NCBI RefSeq assembly: GCF_028553765.1
Contig: NZ_CP067134.1
Coordinates: forward strand, 3,515,001-3,579,000
DNA length: 64,000 nucleotides
Direction: 5' to 3'
From: Paracoccus stylophorae
GTDB lineage: Bacteria; Pseudomonadota; Alphaproteobacteria; Rhodobacterales; Rhodobacteraceae
Shown here: piece by piece, positions 9,228 to 18,100 of the stretch
Layout: every line of letters starts with the position of its first letter
How positions within the stretch are numbered: position 1 is the stretch's first letter
The notes under the pieces: generated by a model
The model's database searches: none
What the model saw: the letters and a program-made list of their open reading frames with translations, nothing else
What the model was told of the DNA's origin: nothing
Position numbers and translations under genes: made by a program

Positions 9228-9746
9228 ATGGCTGACGAGAATACCCCCAACGGCGAGGCGCAGACGCAGCCTCAGGTCCGCATGCAGATTCTGGCGCAGT
9301 ATATCCGCGATCTGTCCTTCGAGAACGCGGTCGCCACCAAGGGCGCGCCGCAGGGCGACGTTCAGCCCGAGATGACCGTTCAGGTCAGCCTGGACGCCCG
9401 CAAGCGGCAGACCGAACACCAGTACGAGGTGATTTCCAAATTTCGCGTCACCTCGGTCAACAAGGGCGACGGCCAGACGATGTTTCTGGCCGAGCTGGAT
9501 TATGGCGGCGTCTTTCACATAGAAGGCGTCCCCGAGGATCAGATGCACCCGTTCCTGATGATCGAATGTCCGCGCATGCTGTTTCCCTTCGTGCGCCGGA
9601 TCATTTCGGATCTGACCCGCGATGGCGGCTTTCCGCCGTTCAACATGGACCCGGTCGATTTCGTGGCGCTGTATCGTCAGGAACTGGCGCGCAGGGCCAA
9701 GTCGCAGGCCGAGACCGGCGCGCCGGCCGATCAGAAACTGTCCTGA
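9228..9746 (+). CDS. secB: SecB, protein-export chaperone
   Basis: A 172-residue SecB. It keeps secretory preproteins unfolded in the cytoplasm and hands them to SecA. Characteristic blocks are ILAQYIRDLSFENA (about 23-36), DYGGVFHIEGVPEDQMHPFL, the LFPFVRRIISDLTRDGGFPP segment, and the aromatic VDFVALYRQEL close to the end. AAGGAAG supports the ATG at 9228; the in-frame ATG upstream at 9177 overlaps the region just after fxsA and lacks a ribosome site. It lies 57 bases after fxsA in the same direction. Confidence 0.96.
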   Translation: MADENTPNGEAQTQPQVRMQILAQYIRDLSFENAVATKGAPQGDVQPEMTVQVSLDARKRQTEHQYEVISKFRVTSVNKGDGQTMFLAELDYGGVFHIEGVPEDQMHPFLMIECPRMLFPFVRRIISDLTRDGGFPPFNMDPVDFVALYRQELARRAKSQAETGAPADQKLS

Positions 9747-9758
9747 CGGCAAACCGAT

Positions 9759-10379
9759 ATGCCGCCGCGGCCGCGTCGTGCCTGGCAGCGCATGCTGTCG
9801 GGCCGGCGCCTTGACCTTCTGGACCCGACGCCGTTCGACATCGAGATCACCGACATCGCGCACGGGCTGGCCTTTGTCGCGCGCTGGAACGGGCAGACCC
9901 ATGGCGACTGGCCCTATTCCGTGGCCGAACATTCGCTGCTGGTCGAGGATATATTCTCGCGGCTGAATGCGGGTTGCGAGCCGAAATGGCGTCTGGCCGC
10001 GCTTTTGCACGATGGGCCTGAATATGTGATCGGCGACATGATATCGCCGGTCAAATCGGCCTTGGGCCGCGAATATGGGGCGATGGATGAAAGGCTGGCG
10101 GCGGCAATTCACCGCCGTTTCGGCCTGCCCGCCGCCCTGCCGCCGGCGATCAAAAGACGGATCAAACAGGCGGATCGCATTTCCGCACGGCTTGAGGCGG
10201 TTCGGATCGCCGGTTTTGCCGAACCCGAGGCGCGGCGTCTTTTCCCGTTGCAGAACGAAGCCATCCTGTCGACTCTGCACCTGGATCTGCGCCCGCCGGT
10301 CGAGGTGCGGCGGGCGTTTCTGGACCGTTTCGAGGCGCTGATCGGGATGATCGACGCCGGAACCGGTTCCGGCGGCTGA
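9759..10379 (+). CDS. HD-domain phosphohydrolase
   Basis: A 206-residue HD-superfamily hydrolase of the YfbR/5'-nucleotidase-like type. Probable metal ligands are H58 in VAEHSLLVE and the pair H84-D85 in AALLHDGPEYVIGD, with E88 nearby. Family members hydrolyse phosphate esters, often deoxynucleoside monophosphates; the substrate here is not evident. It starts 12 bases after secB, so the two are probably co-transcribed. The start is uncertain: an in-frame ATG at 9792 would remove the first 11 residues. Confidence 0.8.
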   Translation: MPPRPRRAWQRMLSGRRLDLLDPTPFDIEITDIAHGLAFVARWNGQTHGDWPYSVAEHSLLVEDIFSRLNAGCEPKWRLAALLHDGPEYVIGDMISPVKSALGREYGAMDERLAAAIHRRFGLPAALPPAIKRRIKQADRISARLEAVRIAGFAEPEARRLFPLQNEAILSTLHLDLRPPVEVRRAFLDRFEALIGMIDAGTGSGG

Positions 10380-10409
10380 TACCCTCCGCGCGGTCCGGCA
10401 GTCTGTCCG

Positions 10410-10721
10410 TCAGATCAGCAGGTCTTCCAACTGCTTGCCCTGATCCAGGTTTTCCTGCACCCAACGCGGTTTGCGTCCGCGTCCGGTCCAGGTCATCGTC
10501 GGGTCCTGCGGGTTGGCGTATTTCGGCGGCACGGTGCCGGCGCGGCGCGCCTTGCCGCCGGTCAGATCGGCCAGGTTGAAGCCATGCTCGCGCGCGGCCT
10601 CTTCGACGGCATTCAGGGCTTCGCGGCGTTTGCGATCCTCATAGGAATTGATCGCGCGGTCCAGCTTGGCGCGCAAATCGCGCATTTCCTTTAGCGACAT
10701 GTTATCGAAGTCGGTATTCAT
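10410..10721 (-). CDS. H-NS/HvrA family DNA-binding protein
   Basis: A small nucleoid protein of 103 residues from this start. An N-terminal coiled coil (MSLKEMRDLRAKLDRAIN through the charged EDRKRREALNAVEEAAREHG) serves oligomerisation, and the C-terminal AT-hook-like core WTGRGRKPRWV binds DNA. In Rhodobacter, HvrA lies next to regA and adjusts photosynthesis gene expression; the same neighbourhood is seen here. Three in-frame ATGs exist (10745, 10736, 10721); I prefer 10721 because it gives the usual family N-terminus, but no ribosome site decides it. The 50 bases upstream are unusually AT-rich for this window. Confidence 0.85.
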   Translation of the reverse strand: MNTDFDNMSLKEMRDLRAKLDRAINSYEDRKRREALNAVEEAAREHGFNLADLTGGKARRAGTVPPKYANPQDPTMTWTGRGRKPRWVQENLDQGKQLEDLLI

Positions 10722-10797
10722 CTTTTCGTCTTTCATTTTCGTCATGATGCGGAAACTATATCAGAACCGAAAAGTTTCAAGACGAAATATCCGAAAT

Positions 10798-11352
10798 CTA
10801 TCTTGGACCGCGCTTGGCAAGAATTCGCTGAAGGGTGCGGCGGTGCATATGCAATCGCCGCGCCGTTTCACTGACATTCCGGTCGCATTGTTCGTAAACC
10901 CTTTGAATATGTTCCCACCGGACGCGATCCGCCGACATCGGGCTTTCGGGCGGGGGCGGCAATGTTTCGCCGCTGGCCAGCAGCGCGGCCATCACGTCAT
11001 TGGCATCGGCGGGTTTCGCCAGATAATCGGTGGCGCCCATCTTCACCGCCGCCACCGCCGTCGCGATGGCGCCATAGCCGGTCAGCACGATGATGCGCGC
11101 ATCCTCGCGCGCGGCGCGCAGCGTCTCGACCACGTCCAGACCGCTGCCATCCTCAAGCCGCAAGTCGATGACCGCATAGGCCGGCGGCTGCTGGCCGATC
11201 AGCGCGATGGCGTCGGCCACGCTCAGCGCGGTGCGCGGCCGGAAGCCGCGCTTTTCCATCGCGCGCGCCAGCCGCGTCACGAACAGTTCGTCGTCATCCA
11301 CCAGCAGAAGGGACGGGTCCGCGCCGATCCTGTCGGCTTGCTGATCATTCAT
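10798..11352 (-). CDS. regA: RegA/PrrA/ActR redox response regulator
   Basis: A 184-residue response regulator that pairs with the sensor kinase RegB. The receiver domain carries acidic D19-D21, the phospho-acceptor D63 in VIDLRLEDGSG, T91 and K113. A proline linker (PPPPE, near 132-136) leads to a Fis-type helix-turn-helix (about 159-180, VSETARRLHMHRRTLQRIL). D63, the linker and the short Fis domain match RegA of Rhodobacter. Family members control respiration, nitrogen fixation, carbon fixation and denitrification according to redox state. It follows senC by 71 bases. Confidence 0.96.
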   Translation of the reverse strand: MNDQQADRIGADPSLLLVDDDELFVTRLARAMEKRGFRPRTALSVADAIALIGQQPPAYAVIDLRLEDGSGLDVVETLRAAREDARIIVLTGYGAIATAVAAVKMGATDYLAKPADANDVMAALLASGETLPPPPESPMSADRVRWEHIQRVYEQCDRNVSETARRLHMHRRTLQRILAKRGPR

Positions 11353-11423
11353 CTCGTGTCCTCACATGCCGCCGCGATAGCGCATGTTTGGGCATGAAGC
11401 GCGTCCGGCGCAAGTCGAACGGG

Positions 11424-12056
11424 TCAGGACGCCGCGTCGAGGAAGCAGCCGACGCCCTCGGCCATCTGCTGCGGCGTGACCTCGCGCCGGAAGAATTCGA
11501 CCGTCCGGTTTCCGGGCATGACCAGATAGGTGTGGGTCATGTGATCGACCAGATAATATTCGTCGTCCTGATCGTCGTGCAGCTTGAAATAATTGCGCCA
11601 GCCCTTGTTCACCGCGGCGATTTCCTGCGTGGAACCGGTCAGCCCGATCATGTCGTCGGAAAACAGATCGGTGAAATCGGCCAGAACCTGCGGCGTGTCG
11701 CGCGCCGGATCGACGGTGATGAACACGGTCTGCACATCGCGCCCCTGTTCGGCCAGCAGCGCCTGCGCCTCGGCATTGCGGGCGGTGTCCAGTGGGCAGA
11801 CATCCGGGCAGAACGTGTATCCGAAATACAGAAGCGTGGGCCGGGTAAAGACTTCATCGGCGGTCACGCGCTGGCCATCGTCGCGCGTCAGGGTGAAATC
11901 GGTGCCGAAACTGTCCAGCCCGCCGGCGACGGTGCTGGCGCGACACTGGGCGAAACGGTCGCCCGATTGCTGGACAAAGACATAGGCGCCGCCGGCGATC
12001 AGCAGCGTCACGGCGGCCACCGTTCCCGTAATCAGCAGCATCTTGCGGTCTGGCAT
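11424..12056 (-). CDS. senC: SenC/PrrC, Sco1-like copper protein
   Basis: A 210-residue membrane-anchored thioredoxin-fold protein. The N-terminal helix (residues 6-28) anchors it in the inner membrane, with the domain in the periplasm. Copper ligands of the Sco family are C83 and C87 in FCPDVCP and H172 in VDHMTH. It helps assemble the CuA centre of cytochrome oxidase and, in Rhodobacter, links oxidase activity to RegB signalling. AAGGAAA upstream fixes ATG 12056. The frame stays open for 450 codons upstream, but that part is the antisense of regB and is not coding. Confidence 0.94.
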   Translation of the reverse strand: MPDRKMLLITGTVAAVTLLIAGGAYVFVQQSGDRFAQCRASTVAGGLDSFGTDFTLTRDDGQRVTADEVFTRPTLLYFGYTFCPDVCPLDTARNAEAQALLAEQGRDVQTVFITVDPARDTPQVLADFTDLFSDDMIGLTGSTQEIAAVNKGWRNYFKLHDDQDDEYYLVDHMTHTYLVMPGNRTVEFFRREVTPQQMAEGVGCFLDAAS

Positions 12057-12076
12057 CGGTTTTCCTTCGCAATTGC

Positions 12077-12092
12077 GCGGCATGTTTCGCGC
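12077..12092. promoter_or_regulatory. Candidate RegA binding site between regB and senC
   Basis: GCGGC (12077-12081), six bases, then CGCGC (12088-12092), which resembles the two-part RegA/PrrA pattern GCGNC...GNCGC with one mismatch. It lies in the 96-base divergent regB-senC interval, where autoregulation is expected. Short GC-rich motifs are common at this base composition, so this is weak evidence. Confidence 0.35.
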
Positions 12093-12152
12093 GCATTGAT
12101 CGCCCATCGCAGGACGGGTATCAAGTGAAGCAATGTCGCATCGGAACCCCAG

Positions 12153-13475
12153 ATGAGCGCGCCCGACGGCCCGGCCCCCTCTGCCACCCTGACCAGACCG
12201 CGCAACCCCGAGCCGATCCGGATGCGCACCGTCGTCCTGTTGCGATGGGTCGCGATCGGCGGGCAGCTGACCGCGGTGATCGTGGCGCGGGCCATGGACA
12301 TCATGTTTCCGTGGGGGCCGGTGCTGCTGCTGATCGCGGCCGCCTGGGCGATGAATATATGGCTGTTCGTGAACCCGCCGCGCCGCATCTCTCCGCGGCT
12401 GGCGGTCGGTCAGCTGGCGTTCGATCTGGTCCAGATCTCGGCGCTGATCGCGCTGACGGGCGGCATGTCCAACCCCTTCGCGCTGCTGGTGCTGGCGCCG
12501 GTCACGGTCGCGGCGACCTCGCTTACGTCCCGGCAGACGCTGGCCCTGGGGCTGGCGACGGTGGTGCTGATCACCCTGACGGCGATGCTGGCGGTGCCGC
12601 TGCACGATGCGCAGGGACAGCCGCTGAAGCTGGCGCCGATGCTGACGCTGGCGCATTGGCTGGCGCTGATCATCGGCGTGGCGTTCTTCGGCGGCTATAC
12701 GCACCGGGTGGCGCTGGAACTGGACCAGACATCGAACGCGCTGTTTGCCACGCAGATGGCGCTGGCCCGCGAACAGCGGTTGCAGCATCTGGGCGGCGTG
12801 GTGGCCGCCGCCGCGCACGAGATGGGCACACCCCTGGCCACCATCAAGCTGATCGCGGGCGAGCTGGCGGACGAGCTGGCCGACAGGCCGGACCTGCGCG
12901 ACGACGCCATGGCGTTGCAGAAATCGGCCGACCGGTGCGGCGCGATCCTGCGCAGCATGGGTCAGGCCGGCAAGGACGATCTGATGCTGCGCACAGCCCC
13001 CCTGCGCGCGGTTCTTGAGGACGCGGCCAGCCCGCACGCGAATCGCGGCCCAACCGTGCAGATCGTGGCCGACGGGCCGGGCATCCGCCGCGACCCGGCG
13101 GTGATCCACGCGCTGCGCAACCTGATCCAGAACGCCGTCGATTTCGCCCATTCCTGCGTCGTCATCGAGGGACGCGAAAGCGCAAGTCACCTGACGGTGA
13201 CGATCCGCGACGACGGCCCCGGCTATCCGTCCGCGCTGCTGCCCCGGATCGGCGATCCCTATCTGACCAGCCGGCGCGGCGGCGCGCAGCGCGGCGATTA
13301 CGAGGGGATGGGGCTGGGCCTGTTCATCGCCAAGACGCTGCTGGAACGGTCGGGCGCGCGGCTGACCTTTGCCAATGGCGGACCCGGCGCGATGGTGACG
13401 GTCCGGTGGCCGCTGCATCGCATCCTGGCCGAACAGCGCGCGCCGTTGGGCGAGAATCCGATGTTTCTGCCGTAA
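12153..13475 (+). CDS. regB: RegB/PrrB redox sensor histidine kinase
   Basis: A 440-residue membrane histidine kinase. Residues 25-182 form the six-helix sensor domain, with the quinone-binding signature GGMSNPF at 103-109. The phospho-acceptor is H222 in AAAHEMGTPLATIK. The redox-active cysteine C262 (SADRCGAIL) lies 40 residues later, the same spacing as H225 and C265 of R. capsulatus RegB. ATP-binding boxes follow: N (LRNLIQNAVDFA), G1 (DDGPGYP) and G2 (GMGLGLFIAK). It should phosphorylate RegA under reducing conditions. It is divergent from senC-regA. Confidence 0.96.
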   Translation: MSAPDGPAPSATLTRPRNPEPIRMRTVVLLRWVAIGGQLTAVIVARAMDIMFPWGPVLLLIAAAWAMNIWLFVNPPRRISPRLAVGQLAFDLVQISALIALTGGMSNPFALLVLAPVTVAATSLTSRQTLALGLATVVLITLTAMLAVPLHDAQGQPLKLAPMLTLAHWLALIIGVAFFGGYTHRVALELDQTSNALFATQMALAREQRLQHLGGVVAAAAHEMGTPLATIKLIAGELADELADRPDLRDDAMALQKSADRCGAILRSMGQAGKDDLMLRTAPLRAVLEDAASPHANRGPTVQIVADGPGIRRDPAVIHALRNLIQNAVDFAHSCVVIEGRESASHLTVTIRDDGPGYPSALLPRIGDPYLTSRRGGAQRGDYEGMGLGLFIAKTLLERSGARLTFANGGPGAMVTVRWPLHRILAEQRAPLGENPMFLP

Positions 13476-13476
13476 G

Positions 13477-13495
13477 GTTTAACTTTCTGTTAAAC
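13477..13495. promoter_or_regulatory. Palindromic CtrA-like box upstream of the PAS gene
   Basis: A perfect 7-base inverted repeat, GTTTAAC (13477-13483) and GTTAAAC (13489-13495), separated by five bases. Inside it TTAA-N7-TTAA (13479-13493) matches the core of the CtrA recognition pattern TTAA-N7-TTAAC. It starts directly after the regB stop and ends 44 bases before the next start codon. It could instead be a short terminator stem for regB, but no T-run follows. Confidence 0.4.
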
Positions 13496-13539
13496 ACCGT
13501 CGCCTTATGGTCGGACAAAATGCAGGAGGATCGGATTCT

Positions 13540-15135
13540 GTGACGGTTGAAACGGGTGTGACGGCGATCACGGCGCTTCTTGCAGGGACGTTTTCGGTCT
13601 TGCTGGCGATTGCGGTGCTGCGGCGTTGGGATCGCGGCGGTGCGGGGTGGCGCGGACATGGCCGCGCCAACCGGCTGGATACGCGGCTGCAACCGATGGT
13701 CTTCCTGTTCCGCAAGCACCAGCTTGTCGATGCGACGGCGCCGGCGCGCACGCTGCTGTCGCGGATCACCGCCCCCGACAACGACTGGCAGCGCGTGCTG
13801 CAATGGATCGGGCCGCGCTTTCCCGACCTGGGCGCGCGGCTGGACCAGATCGACCGTCTGGGCCGGATCGAGGCGGTGGGCACCATCGGCAGCGGCAGCG
13901 CCATGCTGCGCGTCGTGGCCGAGGATCTGGGCGACGATCTGCTGCGCATCGCCATCACCGACCCCGAGGCCGAGAATGCCGGCATCGTGGTCGATTCGAT
14001 GTCGCAGCAGGCGATGGAGGACGAGCTTGACCTGCTGCGCCGGGCGCTGGACCAGACGCCCATGCTGGTGTGGCGGCAGGACGAGGCCGAGCGTGTGACC
14101 TGGGCCAACGCCGCCTATCTGCAACGGGCCGAGGCGCGCGGCGACGGCGTTCTGGGATGGCCGCTGCCGCGCCTGCTGGACACGCCGCGCCCGGTGCCGG
14201 GGGCCGGCACCTCGACCCGGCGCGCGGCGCTGGAAAACAACGGCGCGGTATCGTGGTATGACTGCCACAGCCACCGGATGGGCGATCAGACGATGATGTT
14301 CGCCCTGCCCGCCGACGCCGCCGTGAGGGCCGAGCGCAGCCTGCGCGAATTCGTGCAGACGCTGACCAAGACCTTCGCCGACCTGCCCACCGGGCTGGCG
14401 ATCTTCGACCGGCAGCGCCATCTGCAACTGTTCAACCCGGCGCTGATCGACCTGACCGGCCTGCCCACCGGCTTCCTGACCGCGCGGCCGACCCTGTTCG
14501 ACCTGCTGGACAAGCTGCGCGAGTTGCGGATGGTGCCCGAACCCAAGGATTTCCGCAGCTGGCGTCAGCAGATGGCCAATCTGGAAAGCGCGGCGGCCAC
14601 GGGCCACCATTCCGAAACCTGGTCGCTGCCCGGCGGCCAGACCTATCGCGTGACCGGCCGGCCCCATCCCGACGGTGCCGTCGCCTTCATGTTCGAGGAC
14701 ATCACCAGGGAAATCTCGTCCACGCGCAAGTTCCGGGCCGAGTTGCTTCTGGGCACCCATGTTCTGGACGGGATCGAGGATGCGCTGGCTGTGTTCGCGC
14801 CGAACGGCCAGCTGATCATGCAGAACCGCGCCTATCGCGAATTGTGGGGCAAGGCCGCCGACACGCTGGCCGACGCGCTGGCGCAGTGGGAATCGCGCAT
14901 CGACGCCGGCGCGGGCTTTGTCGCCCTGCGCGCGCGGCTGACGCAAAGCGATGACCAGGCCCGCGACAACGGCGCCATGACCGGCCCCGATGGCGGTCTT
15001 CTGGCATGGACGGTGTCGCGCCTGGGCGGCGGCCGCCAGTTGCTGCGCTTTCGCCGGCCCGAGGCGATGCGCGATCCCGCCCTTTCGGTGGCCGAGACGC
15101 GCACCGAACGCGCCCGCGCCGTCGGTGCCGACTGA
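13540..15135 (+). CDS. Membrane-anchored PAS-domain protein without kinase domain
   Basis: A 531-residue protein. One N-terminal membrane helix (about 5-25, TAITALLAGTFSVLLAIAVL) precedes a cytoplasmic region with several PAS-like units; the clearest is of the PAS_7 type (TFADLPTGLAIFDRQRHLQLFN), followed by a second (VLDGIEDALAVFAPNGQLIMQN). No histidine kinase, GGDEF, EAL or output domain follows. The GTG at 13540 is chosen because AGGAGG (13524-13529) lies 10 bases before it; the in-frame ATG at 13507 has no ribosome site. It follows regB in the same direction, so a part in redox or cell-cycle signalling is possible but not shown. Confidence 0.75.
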   Translation: MTVETGVTAITALLAGTFSVLLAIAVLRRWDRGGAGWRGHGRANRLDTRLQPMVFLFRKHQLVDATAPARTLLSRITAPDNDWQRVLQWIGPRFPDLGARLDQIDRLGRIEAVGTIGSGSAMLRVVAEDLGDDLLRIAITDPEAENAGIVVDSMSQQAMEDELDLLRRALDQTPMLVWRQDEAERVTWANAAYLQRAEARGDGVLGWPLPRLLDTPRPVPGAGTSTRRAALENNGAVSWYDCHSHRMGDQTMMFALPADAAVRAERSLREFVQTLTKTFADLPTGLAIFDRQRHLQLFNPALIDLTGLPTGFLTARPTLFDLLDKLRELRMVPEPKDFRSWRQQMANLESAAATGHHSETWSLPGGQTYRVTGRPHPDGAVAFMFEDITREISSTRKFRAELLLGTHVLDGIEDALAVFAPNGQLIMQNRAYRELWGKAADTLADALAQWESRIDAGAGFVALRARLTQSDDQARDNGAMTGPDGGLLAWTVSRLGGGRQLLRFRRPEAMRDPALSVAETRTERARAVGAD

Positions 15136-15191
15136 GACCGAGCACCCGCCCCGCCCGCAGGCCGAACCCGCGACCGGACCGGGGGCGACGC

Positions 15192-18100
15192 TTAATAATC
15201 GCGCTCGAAATAGATGCCGATGGTGTTGTTGCCATCGCTGCCGGCGGACCCGCGCGCCCGCAGATGTTCGGAAATATCGAGGTTGAGGTTGATCGTGCTT
15301 TGCCCGTTATCGCCGACCGAGATATCGGTATACAGATTCTCGCTGAGATATTTGCCGGCGCGGACCTGCACATTGCCCTCGTCGTCGGTCTGCAGGTCCA
15401 GATCGTCCAGCCCCACCTGATCGCGCAGCCTGCCCACGATCCCCTCGCCGCCCCGTCCGGCCAGAACGGCCAGCGCATTGGCCAGCTGCGCGGCCTGAAG
15501 CGGGCTGATGCTGTCCAGCCCGCGACCGAACAGCAGTTGCGACAGAACCTCTTCCTCGGGCATTTCGGGTGAGGCTTCAAACCTGATATCGGGATCGCGC
15601 GCCTCGCCGTCGATGATGATGCGGGTGGTCACGCCGTCCTGGCTGGTCTCGGCGACCAGCCGGATGACGGGGATCAGGCTGCCCTGCAATTCGACCAGCC
15701 CTTCGGTCAGGTCGAACCGCTTGCCCAACAGATCGACGCGCCCCCGGATCAGTTCCAGATGGCCGATGGGAACGACGTTGCGGGGTGTGCCCCGGACCAC
15801 CAGATCGCCCCCCATCTCGGCATCGACGCCACGGCCGCGGATGAACACCCGGTTCGGCGCGCTGATGACCAGATCCAGCCGCGGCGGATTGGCCGGCGGG
15901 GTCGAGGCCGGCCCGCCCATCTCGGCATCCCGCGATGCTTCGCTGGGATAGGGTTCCAGCCCCGCCTTGGCGCGCGTGGCCCGCACCGGCCGGCGGTCGC
16001 CCACGTGGTTGATGTCGGGGATCGCCTTTGCCCCGCCCAGGCCGGTCGAGGGGATGCGGATCTCGGTCTCGCCCAGTTCGATCCGCCCCGAGATGACCGG
16101 GCCTGCGGCCAGGCGTCCGGCAAAGCTGACCTGCCCGTTGATCTCGGTCTGATACAGGTTCGGGTCGCGCGCGATCACGCGGTCAAGCCGAACGTCCAGA
16201 TCGACGGTCCCCGCCGTCAGATCGACCGGCCCGTTCAGGGTGATGCGCCCGCCGGCCGCGACATTCGCGGCGGCGTCCACGTCGATCCGGCCGTTCCGGA
16301 AGCCTGCGGTGACGTCCATCTGTTCCAGCCGCAGCCCCAGACCCGGCTCGGCCAGTTCGCCGCCCTGCAAGCGCAACGTGCCCCCAAGCGCCTGCAATCC
16401 CGGCGGCCCGTTCAGCGTCAGATCCAGCCGCAGCGGCCCCTCGATGCTGCGCGTTCTGAGAAAGCCGTTGGCGATGGACGCATCCGAGGTGCCCGAGATC
16501 GACAGATCCGTGGTCGAGAAATCGCGCGCGGCGGTTCCGGTCACGCGCAGATCTGTGCCGGCAGGCGCGGTCGCCGCCAGATCCACGACGAAATTCGCGC
16601 CGCGTTCGCGCACCACCCCGTTGACGCGGACCGGACCGGGCAGGCGGGGCTGGACCACCGCCAGATCGTTCACCCGGGCATCGACGTCCAGCCCGCTGGC
16701 GGTGTCGCCGCTGGCGTCGATCCGCAGTTGCGGGTTGCTCAGATCGACGCGCTGGAACGACAGCCCCTGCGGCGATTGCGTCGCGGCCAGATCGAAGCTG
16801 GTCTGCCCGCGCAGCAGCGGATCGACCCGTGGCTGACCCACCGACAGGCCGCTGGCGGTGCCGGTGGCGGTGATCCGGCGCAGATCGCCCTGTTCCACCA
16901 CCCGCGCATCCGCCGACAGCGCACCGCTGATGCCGTTGCCCAGAAACCGCAGATCGCCCGCGTTCAGGGTCGCGCTGACATCGGTCTGGCCGCCGCCGAC
17001 AGTGCCGGCCGCGGACGCGTTCAGGCGCGGATTTTCGACCTGCGCCCGGTCGATGGTGAACACGCCGTCGCGTTCGGTGCCGGTCACCTGCAGCCGGGTT
17101 TCGCCGGCCAGCGCGCCGTCAAGCTGGGCCTGCCCGAAGGCCAGGTCGCGCCCGGTGCCGGCCAGCTCCAGCCGCCGCACGCCGTCGCCCGCCTCGCGAA
17201 AGCTGCCGTCCACGTCCAGCGCGCCGCGCCATCCCTGCCCCATGAAGGCCAGCGACCGCGCCTCGATGCTGGCGGCGATGTCGGTCACGCCCTCGCCATA
17301 GGTGCCCTGCGCGGTCGCGGTCAGCTGATCGTTGGTCAGATCGACATCGCGCAGCGTGATCACGCCGTCCTTTTCCTCGGCCTGCACCGTCAGGCGCGTG
17401 GTGCCGGTCAGCGCGCCATCGACATTCTGCTGCCCAAGGCTCAGATCCTGGCCGGTGCCGGTCAGGTCCACCCTGCGCGTGCCGTCCTGTTCGCTCAGCT
17501 GCGCCTGGGCCTGGAACGTCCCCGACCAGTCGGGCCGGATCGCGCCCAGATCGACGATGCGGAACTGCGCCGTCGCATCCAGTGCGCCGGGCGCGAAACT
17601 GCCCTGCCCCTCGGCGCTCAGCTGCGGGTTGGCCAGCTGGAACGTCTCGACCTGAAAGCCGTCATTTTCGGTCTCGCCGGCCACGATTGCCAGATTGGTG
17701 CGGCCCTGCAAGGCGTTGTCCAGCGCCTCGATGCCGATCTTCAGATCGTTCGCCTCTCCGCTGACGCTGAGCCTTCGTTGGCCCGCCGCACCGTTCAGCT
17801 TGGCCTCGGCCTCAAGCGAGCCGGCATAGTTCGGATCGGCGGCCTCCAGCGACGGCATGCTGATCTGCGCGGTCACGTCGCTTGACAGGCTGTTCAGATA
17901 TCCCTGCGCCTCGGCGGTCAGCCCCTGCGCGTCGACCGACAGACTGTCCAGTTCGATCCCGGTCTCGTCGCGCCGCACCAGCAGGCCGATGGTCGAATCC
18001 CCGGCCAGCAGACGGTCAAGCTGCGGCTGATCCAGCGAGATGTCGGTGCCGGTGATCTGCGCGTCCAGATCGAAGCTGCGGTTCAGAACCCGGTAATAGC

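Noticed and set aside
10746..10797. A TTGAAA...TATAGT promoter upstream of the H-NS gene
   Set aside because: The spacing of 14 bases is too short for a standard sigma-70 promoter, so only the AT-richness is noted.
12057..13418. N-terminal extension of senC through the regB region
   Set aside because: The frame is open but antisense to RegB, and a ribosome site with a membrane anchor supports the start at 12056.
15759..17885. A 708-codon plus-strand frame inside tamB
   Set aside because: It is antisense to the repetitive TamB coding region; its own repetition only mirrors the TamB repeats.
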